From Joostella atrarenae (lineage in GTDB: Bacteria > Bacteroidota > Bacteroidia > Flavobacteriales > Flavobacteriaceae), in the NCBI RefSeq assembly GCF_021764745.1, contig NZ_JAETXX010000001.1, forward strand, positions 682,001-746,000: a stretch of 64,000 nucleotides of DNA. Direction: 5' to 3'. The translations under genes were made by a program, and so were the position numbers. Under the pieces are notes generated by a model, which made no database searches, was not told where the DNA came from, and worked only from the letters and a program-made list of their open reading frames with translations. Of this stretch, positions 53,417 through 62,361 are shown in pieces. Numbering within the stretch: the first letter of the stretch is position 1; each line of letters starts with the position of its first letter.

Positions 53417-54817
53417 ATGAAGAATTTAAAGAAATATAGAATCTTATTAGGTCTTAGTATTCCATTGCTTTTGCAGTCTTGCTTTGTAGCTAAGAATTAC
53501 GAAAGGCCTGAAGTAGAGACCGAAAACTTATATAGAACTGATAATATTTCTCAGGATAGCACTTCTTTAGGAATGGTTTCTTGGCGTGAATTGTTTCAAG
53601 ATCCAATTCTGGAGAAACATATAGAAACTGCATTAGAGAACAATCTAGATATTAGAATGGCAGTTCAGCAAATTGTTGCTTCGGAGGCTTATTTAAAGCA
53701 AGGAAAGGCTGGTAATTATCCAACACTTGGTGTTAATGGGACGGTTACGCGTCAGCAAAACTCAGAGAATAGTCAGTTTGGTAGTATTTTTAGTGAGCCA
53801 TATGAGCAGTACGATTTGACTGCAAATATTTCTTGGGAAGCAGATATCTGGGGGAAAATACGAAGTAACAAAAGAGCTTTTGAAGCTACTTATTTACAAA
53901 CCTTAGAAGCGCATAAAGCTGTTAAAACAGAATTAATTGCTGCTATAGCTTCTACTTACTATCAATTACTTTCTTTGGATGAACAATTAGAAATCACCAA
54001 TGAAACGATTGAAAATAGAAAAGGAAGTTTAGAGACTACAAAAGCTTTAAAGGAAGCAGGATTAGTTACTGAGGTAGGAGTTAAGCAAACGGAAGCGCAA
54101 TTATATACTGCGCAGGCTATAAAGATTGATCTTGAGAACAATATAAAATTATTGGAGAACTCTTTTTCTATTCTTTTAGCTGAGCCACCGCATGCTATTG
54201 AAAGAGGAGTTTTAGATGCCCAAAAAATTGATTCTGAATTAACAACAGGGGTGCCATATTTGCTATTGCAAAACAGACCAGATGTAGCTTCAGCGGAATA
54301 TGGATTGGTAAATGCTTTTGAGCTTACTAATGTCGCTAGAAGTAGCTTTTATCCCTCTATTACTTTAGGTGCTAGCGTTGGTTTTCAGAGTTTAAACTTT
54401 GATAATTGGATAGATGCGAGTTCTATTTTTAATTCTTTGGTAGCTGGTTTAGCACAACCAATTTTGAATGGAAGAAAAATACGTACACAATTTGAAGTTT
54501 CTAAAGCTCAACAAGAGCAAGCACTTTTAAATTATAAGAAAACGCTGCTGGTAGCTGGAAGAGAGGTGTCTGATGCATTGTATGATTATGATGCCGCTAC
54601 AGGGAAAATTGAAGTCAGACAAAAAGAATATGAAGCTTATAATTTAGCTACACAATATTCAGAAGAGCTGTTAAATCAAGGTTTAGTTAACTACCTTGAG
54701 GTGCTTACAGCTAGAGAGAATTCATTAAATTCTGAATTATTATTGGTTCAGAATAAGTATTACCGTTTAAACTCTATTGTCACTCTATATCAAGCCTTAG
54801 GAGGCGGTTGGCAATAA
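53417..54817 (+). CDS. Outer-membrane efflux channel, NodT/OprM-type lipoprotein
   Basis: The 466-residue product starts MKNLKKYRILLGLSIPLLLQ, with the lipobox LQSC, and contains the OMF repeats: EKHIETALENNLDIRMAVQQ in the first half and NRPDVASAEYGLVNAFELTN and TQYSEELLNQGLVNYLEVLT in the second. It forms the trimeric TolC-like channel for the pump. ATG 53417 is preferred to the upstream frame start at 53399, since it follows the pump's stop codon by one base and the signal peptide then begins correctly. A terminator follows. Confidence 0.94.
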   Translation: MKNLKKYRILLGLSIPLLLQSCFVAKNYERPEVETENLYRTDNISQDSTSLGMVSWRELFQDPILEKHIETALENNLDIRMAVQQIVASEAYLKQGKAGNYPTLGVNGTVTRQQNSENSQFGSIFSEPYEQYDLTANISWEADIWGKIRSNKRAFEATYLQTLEAHKAVKTELIAAIASTYYQLLSLDEQLEITNETIENRKGSLETTKALKEAGLVTEVGVKQTEAQLYTAQAIKIDLENNIKLLENSFSILLAEPPHAIERGVLDAQKIDSELTTGVPYLLLQNRPDVASAEYGLVNAFELTNVARSSFYPSITLGASVGFQSLNFDNWIDASSIFNSLVAGLAQPILNGRKIRTQFEVSKAQQEQALLNYKKTLLVAGREVSDALYDYDAATGKIEVRQKEYEAYNLATQYSEELLNQGLVNYLEVLTARENSLNSELLLVQNKYYRLNSIVTLYQALGGGWQ

Positions 54818-54842
54818 GACTTTCATAAAATATATAGACATT

Positions 54843-54876
54843 GTGCCCTTACTTATTGTAAGGGCTTTTTGTTTTT
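54843..54876 (+). terminator. Rho-independent terminator of the RND efflux operon
   Basis: GCCCTTAC (54845-54852) pairs with GTAAGGGC (54858-54865) around a 5-nt loop, followed by a T-rich run. Confidence 0.9.
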
Positions 54877-54917
54877 AATAATTAAAAGGTGTTAATTAGA
54901 GTTTTTAAACTCAACTC

Positions 54918-55613
54918 ATGAATATTAATCAACTTTCACAAGAACAAATAAAAGCAGAGCAAGCCCGATTTATGACTAAAGTATACGGATGGATGTCTGG
55001 AGCTTTGATTATAACAGGTTTAATAGCAGCTTGGGTTGCTAATACAGAAGAAATTGTCAATGTTATTTTTAGTAATAAATTATATTTCTACGGATTGCTT
55101 ATTGCAGAATTTGCTGCTGTTGCCTATTTAAGCGCTGCAATTAATAGGATAAGTGCAAGTACTGCAATCGCTGTGTTTATAGGGTATGCTATATTAAACG
55201 GATTAACGTTTTCTGTTATCTTTCTTGCTTTTACATCAGAGTCTATAGCTACTACTTTTTATATTACTGCAGGAACCTTTGGAGCTATGAGTGTTTATGG
55301 ATATTATACTAAAACCGACCTAACTTCAGTAGGGAATATAGCTTTTATGGGCTTAATTGGGATTATAATAGCCTCAATTGTCAATTTCTTTTTCCAGAAT
55401 GAAATGTTGTATTGGATTGTGACGTATGCAGGTGTTTTAATTTTTGTAGCGTTAACTGCTTATGATACTCAGAAGATAAAACGAATGAATATCATTGGGA
55501 ATGAGGGAACAGAAGAAGATACAAAAGAAGCTGTTATGGGAGCTTTAACACTTTACCTAGACTTTATAAACCTATTTCTATTCTTGCTGAGAATTTTTGG
55601 AAGAAGGAAATAA
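54918..55613 (+). CDS. BI-1/YccA-family membrane protein
   Basis: The 231-residue protein has the seven-helix layout of the Bax-inhibitor-1 family, with FMTKVYGWMSGALIITGLIA at the first helix, the conserved NGLTFSVIFLAF in the middle, FFQNEMLYWIVTYAGVLIFV near residue 155, and the final FGRRK tail; ALTAYDTQKIKRMN contains the family's conserved Asp. In bacteria the family is linked to calcium leak and membrane-protein quality control (YccA inhibits FtsH). Monocistronic. Confidence 0.93.
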   Translation: MNINQLSQEQIKAEQARFMTKVYGWMSGALIITGLIAAWVANTEEIVNVIFSNKLYFYGLLIAEFAAVAYLSAAINRISASTAIAVFIGYAILNGLTFSVIFLAFTSESIATTFYITAGTFGAMSVYGYYTKTDLTSVGNIAFMGLIGIIIASIVNFFFQNEMLYWIVTYAGVLIFVALTAYDTQKIKRMNIIGNEGTEEDTKEAVMGALTLYLDFINLFLFLLRIFGRRK

Positions 55614-55944
55614 CCTTTATGGGTTGTGCGTTTCTTTTCTTTCTTAAATTGAAATATTCTTCAAATTATTGATGATAAAAAAGTATCATTCTTTGTTATT
55701 TCTTGTGTAGAAAAAACTCTGTTATTAATGTAGTTTGCAATCAGTAAAATTATTGTGATTGCTTACTATAAGCATTCTGCGGTATAAAATGAGATATATA
55801 AACAGCGATATTTTTGCAAATTGATATTCACTATTTACTTGTTTTAATCTTGAATGATAGTGTTGATTTAATAAAATGCTTGAATTAGAACTACTGATGT
55901 ATCTGAGTTATTAAAATTCTTCAATAAATTGAAACCGAATTATT
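55614..55944. promoter_or_regulatory. Gene-free interval before the fucosidase gene
   Basis: About 330 nt, AT-rich. It holds an inverted pair GCAATCA (55737-55743) and TGATTGC (55756-55762) and a TAnnTTTG match at 55809-55816 that could drive the fucosidase with a leader of about 125 nt. Nothing else is recognised. Confidence 0.35.
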
Positions 55945-57711
55945 ATGAATAGAGTGTTGTATATATTGTGTTGTCTTGTATTTTGTGGAGTTGCTTTAGG
56001 GAACGCACAAGAAAAGGAGATGGACGAACTGTGGGGTGGATTAAATAATAATACCGTAGATAAAAAAACGCTTTTTTCTGAAGGGAATTACGCTATGTTT
56101 ATTCACTGGGGTATTTATTCGGAATTAGCTGGGGTATGGCAGGACACTACTTATTATGGAATTTCAGAATTTTTAATGGATAAGAGACGAGCAGGCATTC
56201 CTGTTGATGTTTATAAAAAGCAAGCAAGTAAATTTAATCCAGAAAATTTTAATCCTGACGAAATTGTAAAACTCGCAAAAGATGCAGGGATGAAATATAT
56301 TATAATCACTGCCAAACATATCGATGGTTTTGCTATGTATGATTCTAAAGTAAGCGATTTTAATATTGTTAAAGCTACGCCATACGGAAAAGACCCGATG
56401 AAAGCTTTACAAGAAGCTTGCGAACGAGAAGGACTCGGTTTCGGCTTTTATTATGCACAATATTTAGACTGGACATTTCCTGGAGGGAAAGGAGGTCCTA
56501 CTAAAGATAGTCAAGGGAATCCTGTAGATTTTGGATATTACTTTGAAAATAAATGTTTGCCTCAAGTTCGAGAAATCACCCAAAACTATGGAGATTTAAC
56601 TTTGCTTTGGTTTGATACGCCTGGACAGATGGAAAGGAAGTATGTAGAGAAGCTTATTGCAGAAGTTAAGAAAAATCAACCCAACGCTTTAGTTTCTGGA
56701 AGGGTAGGACATGGATTAGGAGATTATAATACATTTGGAGACATGCATATTCCAGTACTCAATGTAGATGGATTATGGGAATCTGTAGATGTAACGAATG
56801 ATAGTTGGGGCTACACATGGTATGATAAAAATTGGAAAACACCTAAGCAAATTTTAATTAATACAATTTCTACTATTGCTAGAGGAGGAACATATATGTT
56901 GAATATAGGTCCCAAAGGAGATGGTTCTATCCCTAAAGCTGTAAAAGCTAGTTTAGAGAGTTCTGGATCTTGGATAAAAAGGCATCCTAGTGTTATTTAT
57001 GGAGCAAGACCTTCTCCTTGGAAAAAAGCATTTTCTTGGGGAGAGGTAACAGTACATAGCAATACTATTCAGTTATGTATTTTTGATTGGCCAGAAAATG
57101 GAAAATTAGAATTTTACGGACTAGAGAATAAAATAGTAGGTGCTAAGTTGCAGGGAGAAGATGAAACACTTTCAGTAGCATATAATCAAGAAAATAAGTG
57201 GACTACAGTGAATTTACCGTTTCAAAAGCCAGAGAAACTTATAAATGTAGTTACTTTAGAGGTAAAAGGACAAATAAAAGTAGATGACAAACTTGTAGTT
57301 GACCCAGTTTACAAAACTGAATTACCTGTAGAGATAGCTAATGAAAATAATGTTACTATTGAAGGGAAACGATGGATGGAAAAATTTGGAGAATGGAAGC
57401 ATGTTACGCAAGCACATAATTGGATTAAAAAAGAGAGCTATATTTCTTGGGAAGTAAATGTAAATCAACCAGGATATTATCAAACAGAACTACGCTATGC
57501 TGGAAATGGACGTATGGTTTGGAAAATCGAATCTTCTCATGGTGAAGTCGTTCAAAACGAGCAAGGTTCCTCTAGTATTTATACAAACTTCCCGATGGGG
57601 TGGATAAAATTTGATAAAGCTGGCGTATATGAGCTAAAAGTAAGATTGATGGAAGGTGATACTTCTTCAGCTAGCTTAGAAGGGTTATATCTTGAGCCGA
57701 TTGAATTTTAA
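55945..57711 (+). CDS. GH29 alpha-L-fucosidase, secreted
   Basis: The 588-residue protein has a signal peptide (about residues 1-22, ending ALGNAQ). The GH29 catalytic (beta/alpha)8 domain spans about 35-370: YAMFIHWGIYSELAGVWQDT near residue 50, IITAKHIDGFAMYDSKVSDF near residue 118, and the nucleophile Asp in LTLLWFDTPGQ near residue 226. The remaining C-terminal part is beta-rich and includes a carbohydrate-binding-like segment after residue 470 (WMEKFGEWKHVTQAHNWIKK). It probably removes terminal fucose from algal or host glycans. No SusCD pair or other glycosidase is nearby, so it is an isolated enzyme; linkage preference cannot be read. Confidence 0.92.
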   Translation: MNRVLYILCCLVFCGVALGNAQEKEMDELWGGLNNNTVDKKTLFSEGNYAMFIHWGIYSELAGVWQDTTYYGISEFLMDKRRAGIPVDVYKKQASKFNPENFNPDEIVKLAKDAGMKYIIITAKHIDGFAMYDSKVSDFNIVKATPYGKDPMKALQEACEREGLGFGFYYAQYLDWTFPGGKGGPTKDSQGNPVDFGYYFENKCLPQVREITQNYGDLTLLWFDTPGQMERKYVEKLIAEVKKNQPNALVSGRVGHGLGDYNTFGDMHIPVLNVDGLWESVDVTNDSWGYTWYDKNWKTPKQILINTISTIARGGTYMLNIGPKGDGSIPKAVKASLESSGSWIKRHPSVIYGARPSPWKKAFSWGEVTVHSNTIQLCIFDWPENGKLEFYGLENKIVGAKLQGEDETLSVAYNQENKWTTVNLPFQKPEKLINVVTLEVKGQIKVDDKLVVDPVYKTELPVEIANENNVTIEGKRWMEKFGEWKHVTQAHNWIKKESYISWEVNVNQPGYYQTELRYAGNGRMVWKIESSHGEVVQNEQGSSSIYTNFPMGWIKFDKAGVYELKVRLMEGDTSSASLEGLYLEPIEF

Positions 57712-57720
57712 GGTTTATAA

Positions 57721-58605
57721 TCAGCTTTTCTCTTCTTTTAAAATAGCATCAATCGTTGCGTTTAGTTTTTCTTTGTTGCTATAGATAGGATCTAAATCGA
57801 TGATTTCAACTTTTCGGAACTGTACAGGGTGACTTTCACTTTGTATAGATATAAAGCCTTCTGTTAGCGCTTTTCCGTCTTGTTTAACGGCTGGATCAAA
57901 ATCTTTAACCCCAGCATCTCCAATTTGAGGATTTGTATATTCAAGAACAGTTTTTCCGTCTATAATATGCTTTACAATGGAGTCTTTTAAAACTAAAAAT
58001 GTACCACGAACCCATTGATCGCCATGATAAGTTTTAGAATCAGAGTTTGTACAATGTGGGGTAAATAATGAATCGTTTAAGACAACATTTGTTCCTGGAG
58101 TGCATAAGTTCAACGTGTGTCTTTCGTTAGTGCCGTCTCCTCCTAAAAATTGCCCTTCAATACTAATTGGAAAATCTTGATCTTTCAGCATTGTTCTTGG
58201 GTCTTGGCCATGTAACATAGCGCCGCTATTTCTCCAAGCCCATCCTTCACCGTCTGCAATTTGTTTGTCTATAAATCGGTATTCAATAGCAAGGAAATAT
58301 GCCGAAAAAGACTTGTCGTAGAATAAATGACCATATTGTTTATTGAAAACATCATTATAACCATCATAATTAACGGTAATGTATCCATCTTTCACGGAAA
58401 ATGTGTTGGCATAATTTTCGCCAACCTCATGATGTCTAATTTTAGGAATCCAGCCAGAAAGGTCTTCGCCATTAAATAGCTGCTCCCATTCTAGCTGGAC
58501 TGCTGTATCAGTTTTTAATGTTGGTGTTTCTTTTTTCTCTTCATTGTTTTTACAACCAATCGTAAAAATTAGTCCTGCCAATACTATAAACTGATATATC
58601 TTCAT
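57721..58605 (-). CDS. DUF1080 (3-keto-disaccharide hydrolase fold) lipoprotein
   Basis: The 294-residue product has a lipoprotein signal ending TIGC (Cys 18), then a beta-jelly-roll DUF1080 domain with WEQLFNGEDLSGWIPKIRHH near its start and GEGWAWRNSGAMLHGQDPRT in the middle. The DUF1080 fold is related to laminin-G/LamG-like glycan-binding and 3-keto-glycoside hydrolase enzymes. The binding partner is unknown. It follows azurin on the same strand after 13 nt, so the two are co-transcribed. It converges on the fucosidase. Confidence 0.88.
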   Translation of the reverse strand: MKIYQFIVLAGLIFTIGCKNNEEKKETPTLKTDTAVQLEWEQLFNGEDLSGWIPKIRHHEVGENYANTFSVKDGYITVNYDGYNDVFNKQYGHLFYDKSFSAYFLAIEYRFIDKQIADGEGWAWRNSGAMLHGQDPRTMLKDQDFPISIEGQFLGGDGTNERHTLNLCTPGTNVVLNDSLFTPHCTNSDSKTYHGDQWVRGTFLVLKDSIVKHIIDGKTVLEYTNPQIGDAGVKDFDPAVKQDGKALTEGFISIQSESHPVQFRKVEIIDLDPIYSNKEKLNATIDAILKEEKS

Positions 58606-58618
58606 CTTAAAAAATAAA

Positions 58619-59137
58619 TTATTCTACAATAAATTTACCTTGCATAGCAGCAAAGTGTCCTGGGAAACTACATAAGAAATCATAAGTTCCAGCAGCTGGA
58701 GCTTCAAATTCTATAGTGTCACTTTCTCCACCACCAATCAATTTTGTGTGTGCAATAACAGCATCTGTTCCTTCAGGGATGTATTCACTTTCTGATGCTC
58801 CAGTAGCTTTGGTAGCAAATTCTATAAGATCAGTACCTGCTTTTAGAATCACAAGATTATGACCCATTACACTTTTGTCAAGCTTACCAACGTGCTTTAA
58901 AGTGATAGTTACTTTTTCACCAGCTTTTACTCTAATTTCTTTTTTATTGAATTTCATCATGTCGTTTGCTGTAATAACCACAGTGTTTTGTGATTCTTTA
59001 GCATCAGAGCTCTCTTTAGAAGACGACTGATCTTGTTCATATTGAAATTTTTCTTCTTTTTTCTCTTTCTTCCCGTCACCACAACTTATAATGGCTAATG
59101 AAAAAAGACACGCAGCTATTTTACTGTACAGTTTCAT
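58619..59137 (-). CDS. Azurin-like blue copper lipoprotein
   Basis: Type 1 copper electron carrier. The 172-residue product has a lipoprotein signal with the lipobox IISC (Cys 19) and a charged linker rich in Lys, Glu and Ser up to about residue 50. The cupredoxin domain keeps all four copper ligands: His 93 in MGHNLVIL, and Cys 156, His 161 and Met 165 in CSFPGHFAAMQGKF. Azurins are normally free in the periplasm; the lipid anchor suggests attachment to an outer or inner membrane face near respiratory partners. It lies upstream of the DUF1080 gene in the same direction. Confidence 0.95.
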   Translation of the reverse strand: MKLYSKIAACLFSLAIISCGDGKKEKKEEKFQYEQDQSSSKESSDAKESQNTVVITANDMMKFNKKEIRVKAGEKVTITLKHVGKLDKSVMGHNLVILKAGTDLIEFATKATGASESEYIPEGTDAVIAHTKLIGGGESDTIEFEAPAAGTYDFLCSFPGHFAAMQGKFIVE

Positions 59138-59223
59138 TGTTGTTGTTATTTTTTTAGTTAACTGCTAAGATAATCATTTCAGATTCTTTTGTGGAATTCA
59201 TTGTGTAGAAAATAGGTAGCTTT

Positions 59224-60186
59224 TTAGTCTGTAAAATCTGATGCAAATTGAAGCGCTCTCTTTTCATTATAATAAATATTGTTTGTGTCATAAAACCCCA
59301 CATGTCCTCCATACTTAGGGGTTTCAAGAAAAAGATGCCTATTTTTTTTTGCCTTTTCTCTTGGGAAGCAACTTTCAGAAAGAAAGGAGTCGTTTTCAGC
59401 ATTTATAAGTAATGTTGGTGTTGTAATAGTCTCTAGATATTGTAGAGAGCTACTTTGTTTGTAATAGTCTAAAGCATCTAAAAATCCATGTGCTTTTGAA
59501 GTGTATATGTCATCAAAATCTTTTAGAGTGATTATGCTTTTTATAGTTTGATCTGTTACTTTATCTGGAAATATTTTTTGCTTTTCTTTTAATTTCTGAA
59601 TTAGTGACTTTTTAAAGCGAAGGGCATACAAATAATTTTTCTTCTTATGAATCTCTAGCATGGATCCATATAAATCACAAGGAGCAGAAATTGCAATTGC
59701 TGCTTTAATTTGTGAAGGTGTGTCGTGCTGGCCTAAATATTTTAAAACTAGATTTCCACCAAGGCTAAATCCTTTTAAAATAATATCTTTATAATTAGTT
59801 GTTTTTAGAATGTGATTTATAATCCATTCCAATTCATCAGAATCTCCAGAATGGTAGGATCTAAAATTATTATTTGTTCGCCCGCTACAACTTCTATAGT
59901 TTACCGAAACAACATCAAAGTCGTTGTTGTTAAATAATTTTGCGCTTCCTGTAACGTAAGGCCTTTGTGCATTACCTTCCAATCCATGTAAAATAATTAA
60001 AAGCTTAGTTGTTTTTACTTTTGAATAACTCCAATCTAAATCGATAAAATCATTGTCGCGTGTAGTAAGTTCAACACGTTTCTGTTCTACGCCAATTACC
60101 TTTCTTATTTTTCCAGAATAGATAGTTGCAAAATGACCGTTTTTAAATAAATGAGGTGGATTGTAATGAGATTCAATAATAGGCAT
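59224..60186 (-). CDS. Alpha/beta-hydrolase of the YheT type
   Basis: The 320-residue protein has the order of the YheT/EMB8 hydrolase family: ILHGLEGNAQRPYVTGSAKL near residue 66, NYRSCSGRTNNNFRSYHSGD near residue 98, the nucleophile Ser in GFSLGGNLVLKYLG near residue 141, an acid residue in NAENDSFLSESCFP near residue 263, and the His in YGGHVGFYD near residue 294. All catalytic pieces are present. Substrate is unknown; some relatives are lipid or ester hydrolases. It is divergent from the thioesterase gene across a perfect palindrome. Confidence 0.9.
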   Translation of the reverse strand: MPIIESHYNPPHLFKNGHFATIYSGKIRKVIGVEQKRVELTTRDNDFIDLDWSYSKVKTTKLLIILHGLEGNAQRPYVTGSAKLFNNNDFDVVSVNYRSCSGRTNNNFRSYHSGDSDELEWIINHILKTTNYKDIILKGFSLGGNLVLKYLGQHDTPSQIKAAIAISAPCDLYGSMLEIHKKKNYLYALRFKKSLIQKLKEKQKIFPDKVTDQTIKSIITLKDFDDIYTSKAHGFLDALDYYKQSSSLQYLETITTPTLLINAENDSFLSESCFPREKAKKNRHLFLETPKYGGHVGFYDTNNIYYNEKRALQFASDFTD

Positions 60187-60216
60187 ATTAGAAATATATT
60201 TTCCTTAAGCGTTAAA

Positions 60217-60234
60217 TATTATGCGCGCATAATA
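60217..60234. promoter_or_regulatory. 18-bp perfect palindrome between two divergent genes
   Basis: TATTATGCG followed by CGCATAATA, no spacer. It lies 31 nt upstream of the hydrolase start on the minus strand and 150 nt upstream of the thioesterase start on the plus strand. The symmetry and position suggest a binding site of a dimeric regulator. Confidence 0.5.
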
Positions 60235-60384
60235 ATAGTTTGTAAATTTGTTTTTCAGGGAAGGTTAAAACTAAGAAAATAATTAGATATAATAATCGCT
60301 AGTGCTGTCTATTTAAGTATAAAATAGAACAATCTATGTGGGAGATGTTTTACTTCTGATGTTAGAATGAATTAAAATTTATAT

Positions 60385-60864
60385 ATGTACAAAAAGGAAT
60401 TTGAAATACGTTGGAACGATTTAGATGCAAATAGACATTTAGCAAATAAGGCATACATAGAATTTGCAGCTCATACAAGAATGTCTTTTTTAATAGAAAA
60501 TGGTTTTGATCAACGTTTGTTGGCAAAGCTAAATATCGGTCCCGTAGTTTTTTATGAACACATTTATTATTTTAAAGAAGTATTCTCAGGGAAACCAGTA
60601 ACAGTTTCTCTAGAGTTAAAAGGACTTAGTGAAGATGGAATGTTCTTTGAATTTCATCATAATTACTATGATTATAAAGGTCGTAACGTAGCACATTGTG
60701 AAATAATGGGTGCTTGGATTGATTTAGGATCTAGAAAACTAATAGGGCTTCCAGAAGAGGCTGTTCATCTTTTTGATAAGATAGAGCGTGCTAAAGACTT
60801 TAGAGTACTTACCAAAGAGGATACTCGTAAACATGCTAAAAAGCCAGTCGATTTAGAAGCTTAA
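60385..60864 (+). CDS. Acyl-CoA thioesterase, 4HBT (hotdog) family
   Basis: The 159-residue hotdog-fold product begins MYKKEFEIRWNDLDANRHLA then NKAYIEFAAHTR, with the 4HBT catalytic Asp in NDLDANRHL. Size and motif match acyl-CoA thioesterases of the 4-hydroxybenzoyl-CoA/YbgC group. No fatty-acid or aromatic gene is adjacent, so the acyl chain is not identified. ATG 60385 is the natural start. It is followed by a strong terminator. Confidence 0.9.
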   Translation: MYKKEFEIRWNDLDANRHLANKAYIEFAAHTRMSFLIENGFDQRLLAKLNIGPVVFYEHIYYFKEVFSGKPVTVSLELKGLSEDGMFFEFHHNYYDYKGRNVAHCEIMGAWIDLGSRKLIGLPEEAVHLFDKIERAKDFRVLTKEDTRKHAKKPVDLEA

Positions 60865-60899
60865 TGAAAATAGATCGTTGAAAGACGAATTTTTTTGTT

Positions 60900-60940
60900 T
60901 GACTCCCTCGCGGTATATGCTGCGAGGGAGTTCTTTTTTT
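60900..60940 (+). terminator. Rho-independent terminator after the thioesterase gene
   Basis: ACTCCCTCGC (60902-60911) pairs with GCGAGGGAGT (60922-60931), followed by TC and seven T. The T-run touches the stop codon of the convergent transporter gene. Confidence 0.9.
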
Positions 60941-61853
60941 ATACAGGCTTGCTTTCTATCTTAGGTACTTGCTTTTTAGTTTTAGTTACTAAATAGACAC
61001 CTATAAATACTAAGATAGCAGCAACAATTCTAACAGTGCTAATTTTATCAGCGCCTACTAAAACAGCAAAAGCTATCCCGATAAGCGGTTGTAGGTATAC
61101 AAAAGCTCCAATAGTCGATGCTTTTAATTGTTTTAATGCGTAGATGTTTAAAATGTAAGTAGAAAATGTGGTTCCAAGTACAACAAAAGCCATTCTCCAA
61201 ATAGCATCGAATGGGAGAGAACTCCATTCTACTGCTGTGAATTCTGAAATTGTAAACGGTAAATTAATAAAAATTGCAATTAGAAACAGCCACTTCATAA
61301 TTGTAAAGGCATGATATTTTGCTGTGAGTGGTTTAACCAAAATTAAATAAATACCGTACGAAATAGCATTTATAAGAACCATAATATTACCCAATGCAAT
61401 GTCTGGAGCTCCTTGTTGCATTTCTCCTCCTGCTAGCACCAAGCCAAGGGCTCCGGTTAGACCTAATAAAACTCCAAAAATTCTAATAGGAGTAATACGT
61501 TCCTTTATAATCAAAGCGGAAAGTACAAATACAAAAATTGGTGTAATTGTGGATATTACAGAGCTGTTTACAGGCGAAGAAAGGCTAAGACCTTTGAAAA
61601 ACATAAGCATATTGATAACCATTCCGAAAATAGCACTTCCTATAAGTCGTGGCCAATCTTCTCGGGCTATTTTTTCTTTCGGGCCAAAAAGACTAATGAG
61701 CCAAAATAAGACAGCCGCACCCGTTACTCTTAAAAATATGAACCCAAAAGGCTCAATATAAGTTGGCATTACATCTTTAGCAACAGTGTGGTTTATTCCA
61801 TAAATAACACTTGCGCCAAAGGCTGCTAACAGCGCTAAAACTCTTTTATCCAT
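60939..61853 (-). CDS. DMT-superfamily (EamA) transporter
   Basis: The 304-residue protein has ten membrane helices in two EamA halves, starting MDKRVLALLAAFGASVIYGI with the conserved VAKDVMPTYIEPFGFIFLRV, and the second half repeating the pattern from about residue 155. It ends in a short basic tail. EamA proteins export amino acids, nucleotide bases or other metabolites; substrate is unknown. The start is ATG 61853; a TTG at 61880 would add nine residues ahead of the first helix and is less likely. It overlaps the preceding gene by 8 bases. Confidence 0.9.
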   Translation of the reverse strand: MDKRVLALLAAFGASVIYGINHTVAKDVMPTYIEPFGFIFLRVTGAAVLFWLISLFGPKEKIAREDWPRLIGSAIFGMVINMLMFFKGLSLSSPVNSSVISTITPIFVFVLSALIIKERITPIRIFGVLLGLTGALGLVLAGGEMQQGAPDIALGNIMVLINAISYGIYLILVKPLTAKYHAFTIMKWLFLIAIFINLPFTISEFTAVEWSSLPFDAIWRMAFVVLGTTFSTYILNIYALKQLKASTIGAFVYLQPLIGIAFAVLVGADKISTVRIVAAILVFIGVYLVTKTKKQVPKIESKPV

Positions 61854-62199
61854 GAACAGCTTGTTTTGCGGATTCAACAATTTTTTTACTGTTTCCTATA
61901 AAAATAGAATCCCCAATAATTATAACTGGTCTTTTTAAGAATGTATAGTGTTCTAAAATAAGCTCTTTGTAGTCGTTTTCACTGAGTTCTTTATTTTTTA
62001 AATCTCGCTCTTTATAAAGGCGTGCTCTTTTACTGAATAAAGATTCGTATGACTCAGCTAAAGCTTTCATTTCTTCAATTTGCTCCTTTGTAATGCTTTC
62101 TTTTTTTATGTCTTGAAAAATGAAATCTGAAGGTAGGTTTAGTTCTTCAATGATTCTTTTACATGTGTCACAAGTGCTTAGGTAGTATATCTTTTTCAT
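61846..62199 (-). CDS. ArsC/Spx/MgsR-like thioredoxin-fold protein
   Basis: The 117-residue protein has the redox CxxC at Cys 10 and Cys 13 in STCDTCK, and the ArsC/Spx family end segment LKRPVIIIGDSIFIGNSKKI. Members are arsenate reductases or Spx-type regulators; because true glutaredoxin-linked ArsC residues are not clearly recognised and no ars gene is near, arsenate reductase is not assumed. Its last 8 bases overlap the DMT transporter gene, so the two are co-transcribed and coupled. Confidence 0.85.
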   Translation of the reverse strand: MKKIYYLSTCDTCKRIIEELNLPSDFIFQDIKKESITKEQIEEMKALAESYESLFSKRARLYKERDLKNKELSENDYKELILEHYTFLKRPVIIIGDSIFIGNSKKIVESAKQAVHG

Positions 62200-62217
62200 G
62201 AGCTAAAATTTAAACGG

Positions 62218-62225
62218 CAAATTTA
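62218..62225 (-). promoter_or_regulatory. Probable -7 element for the ArsC-like/DMT gene pair
   Basis: On the minus strand TAAATTTG fits TAnnTTTG exactly, 18 nt before the ATG at 62199. A -33 TTTG at the right distance is not seen. Confidence 0.4.
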
Positions 62226-62361
62226 AAGTTTATAAGACACTTTAGCCTTCTTTTTGTGGTATTTATATCATAGTATATGTTATTAATTATGTGACTTTTT
62301 ATAATGAGTTCTTACATGTAAATATGTAATTTTATCGGTTAGAATTAAAAACACTATAATA

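Noticed and set aside
59154-59402. 82-residue minus-strand frame overlapping the YheT-like hydrolase gene
   Set aside because: It lies in another frame of the hydrolase coding sequence, which has all catalytic motifs; no independent support.
61846-62199. Arsenate-resistance operon
   Set aside because: The ArsC-like protein pairs with a DMT transporter, not with arsB, arsR or ACR3, so arsenic is not claimed.
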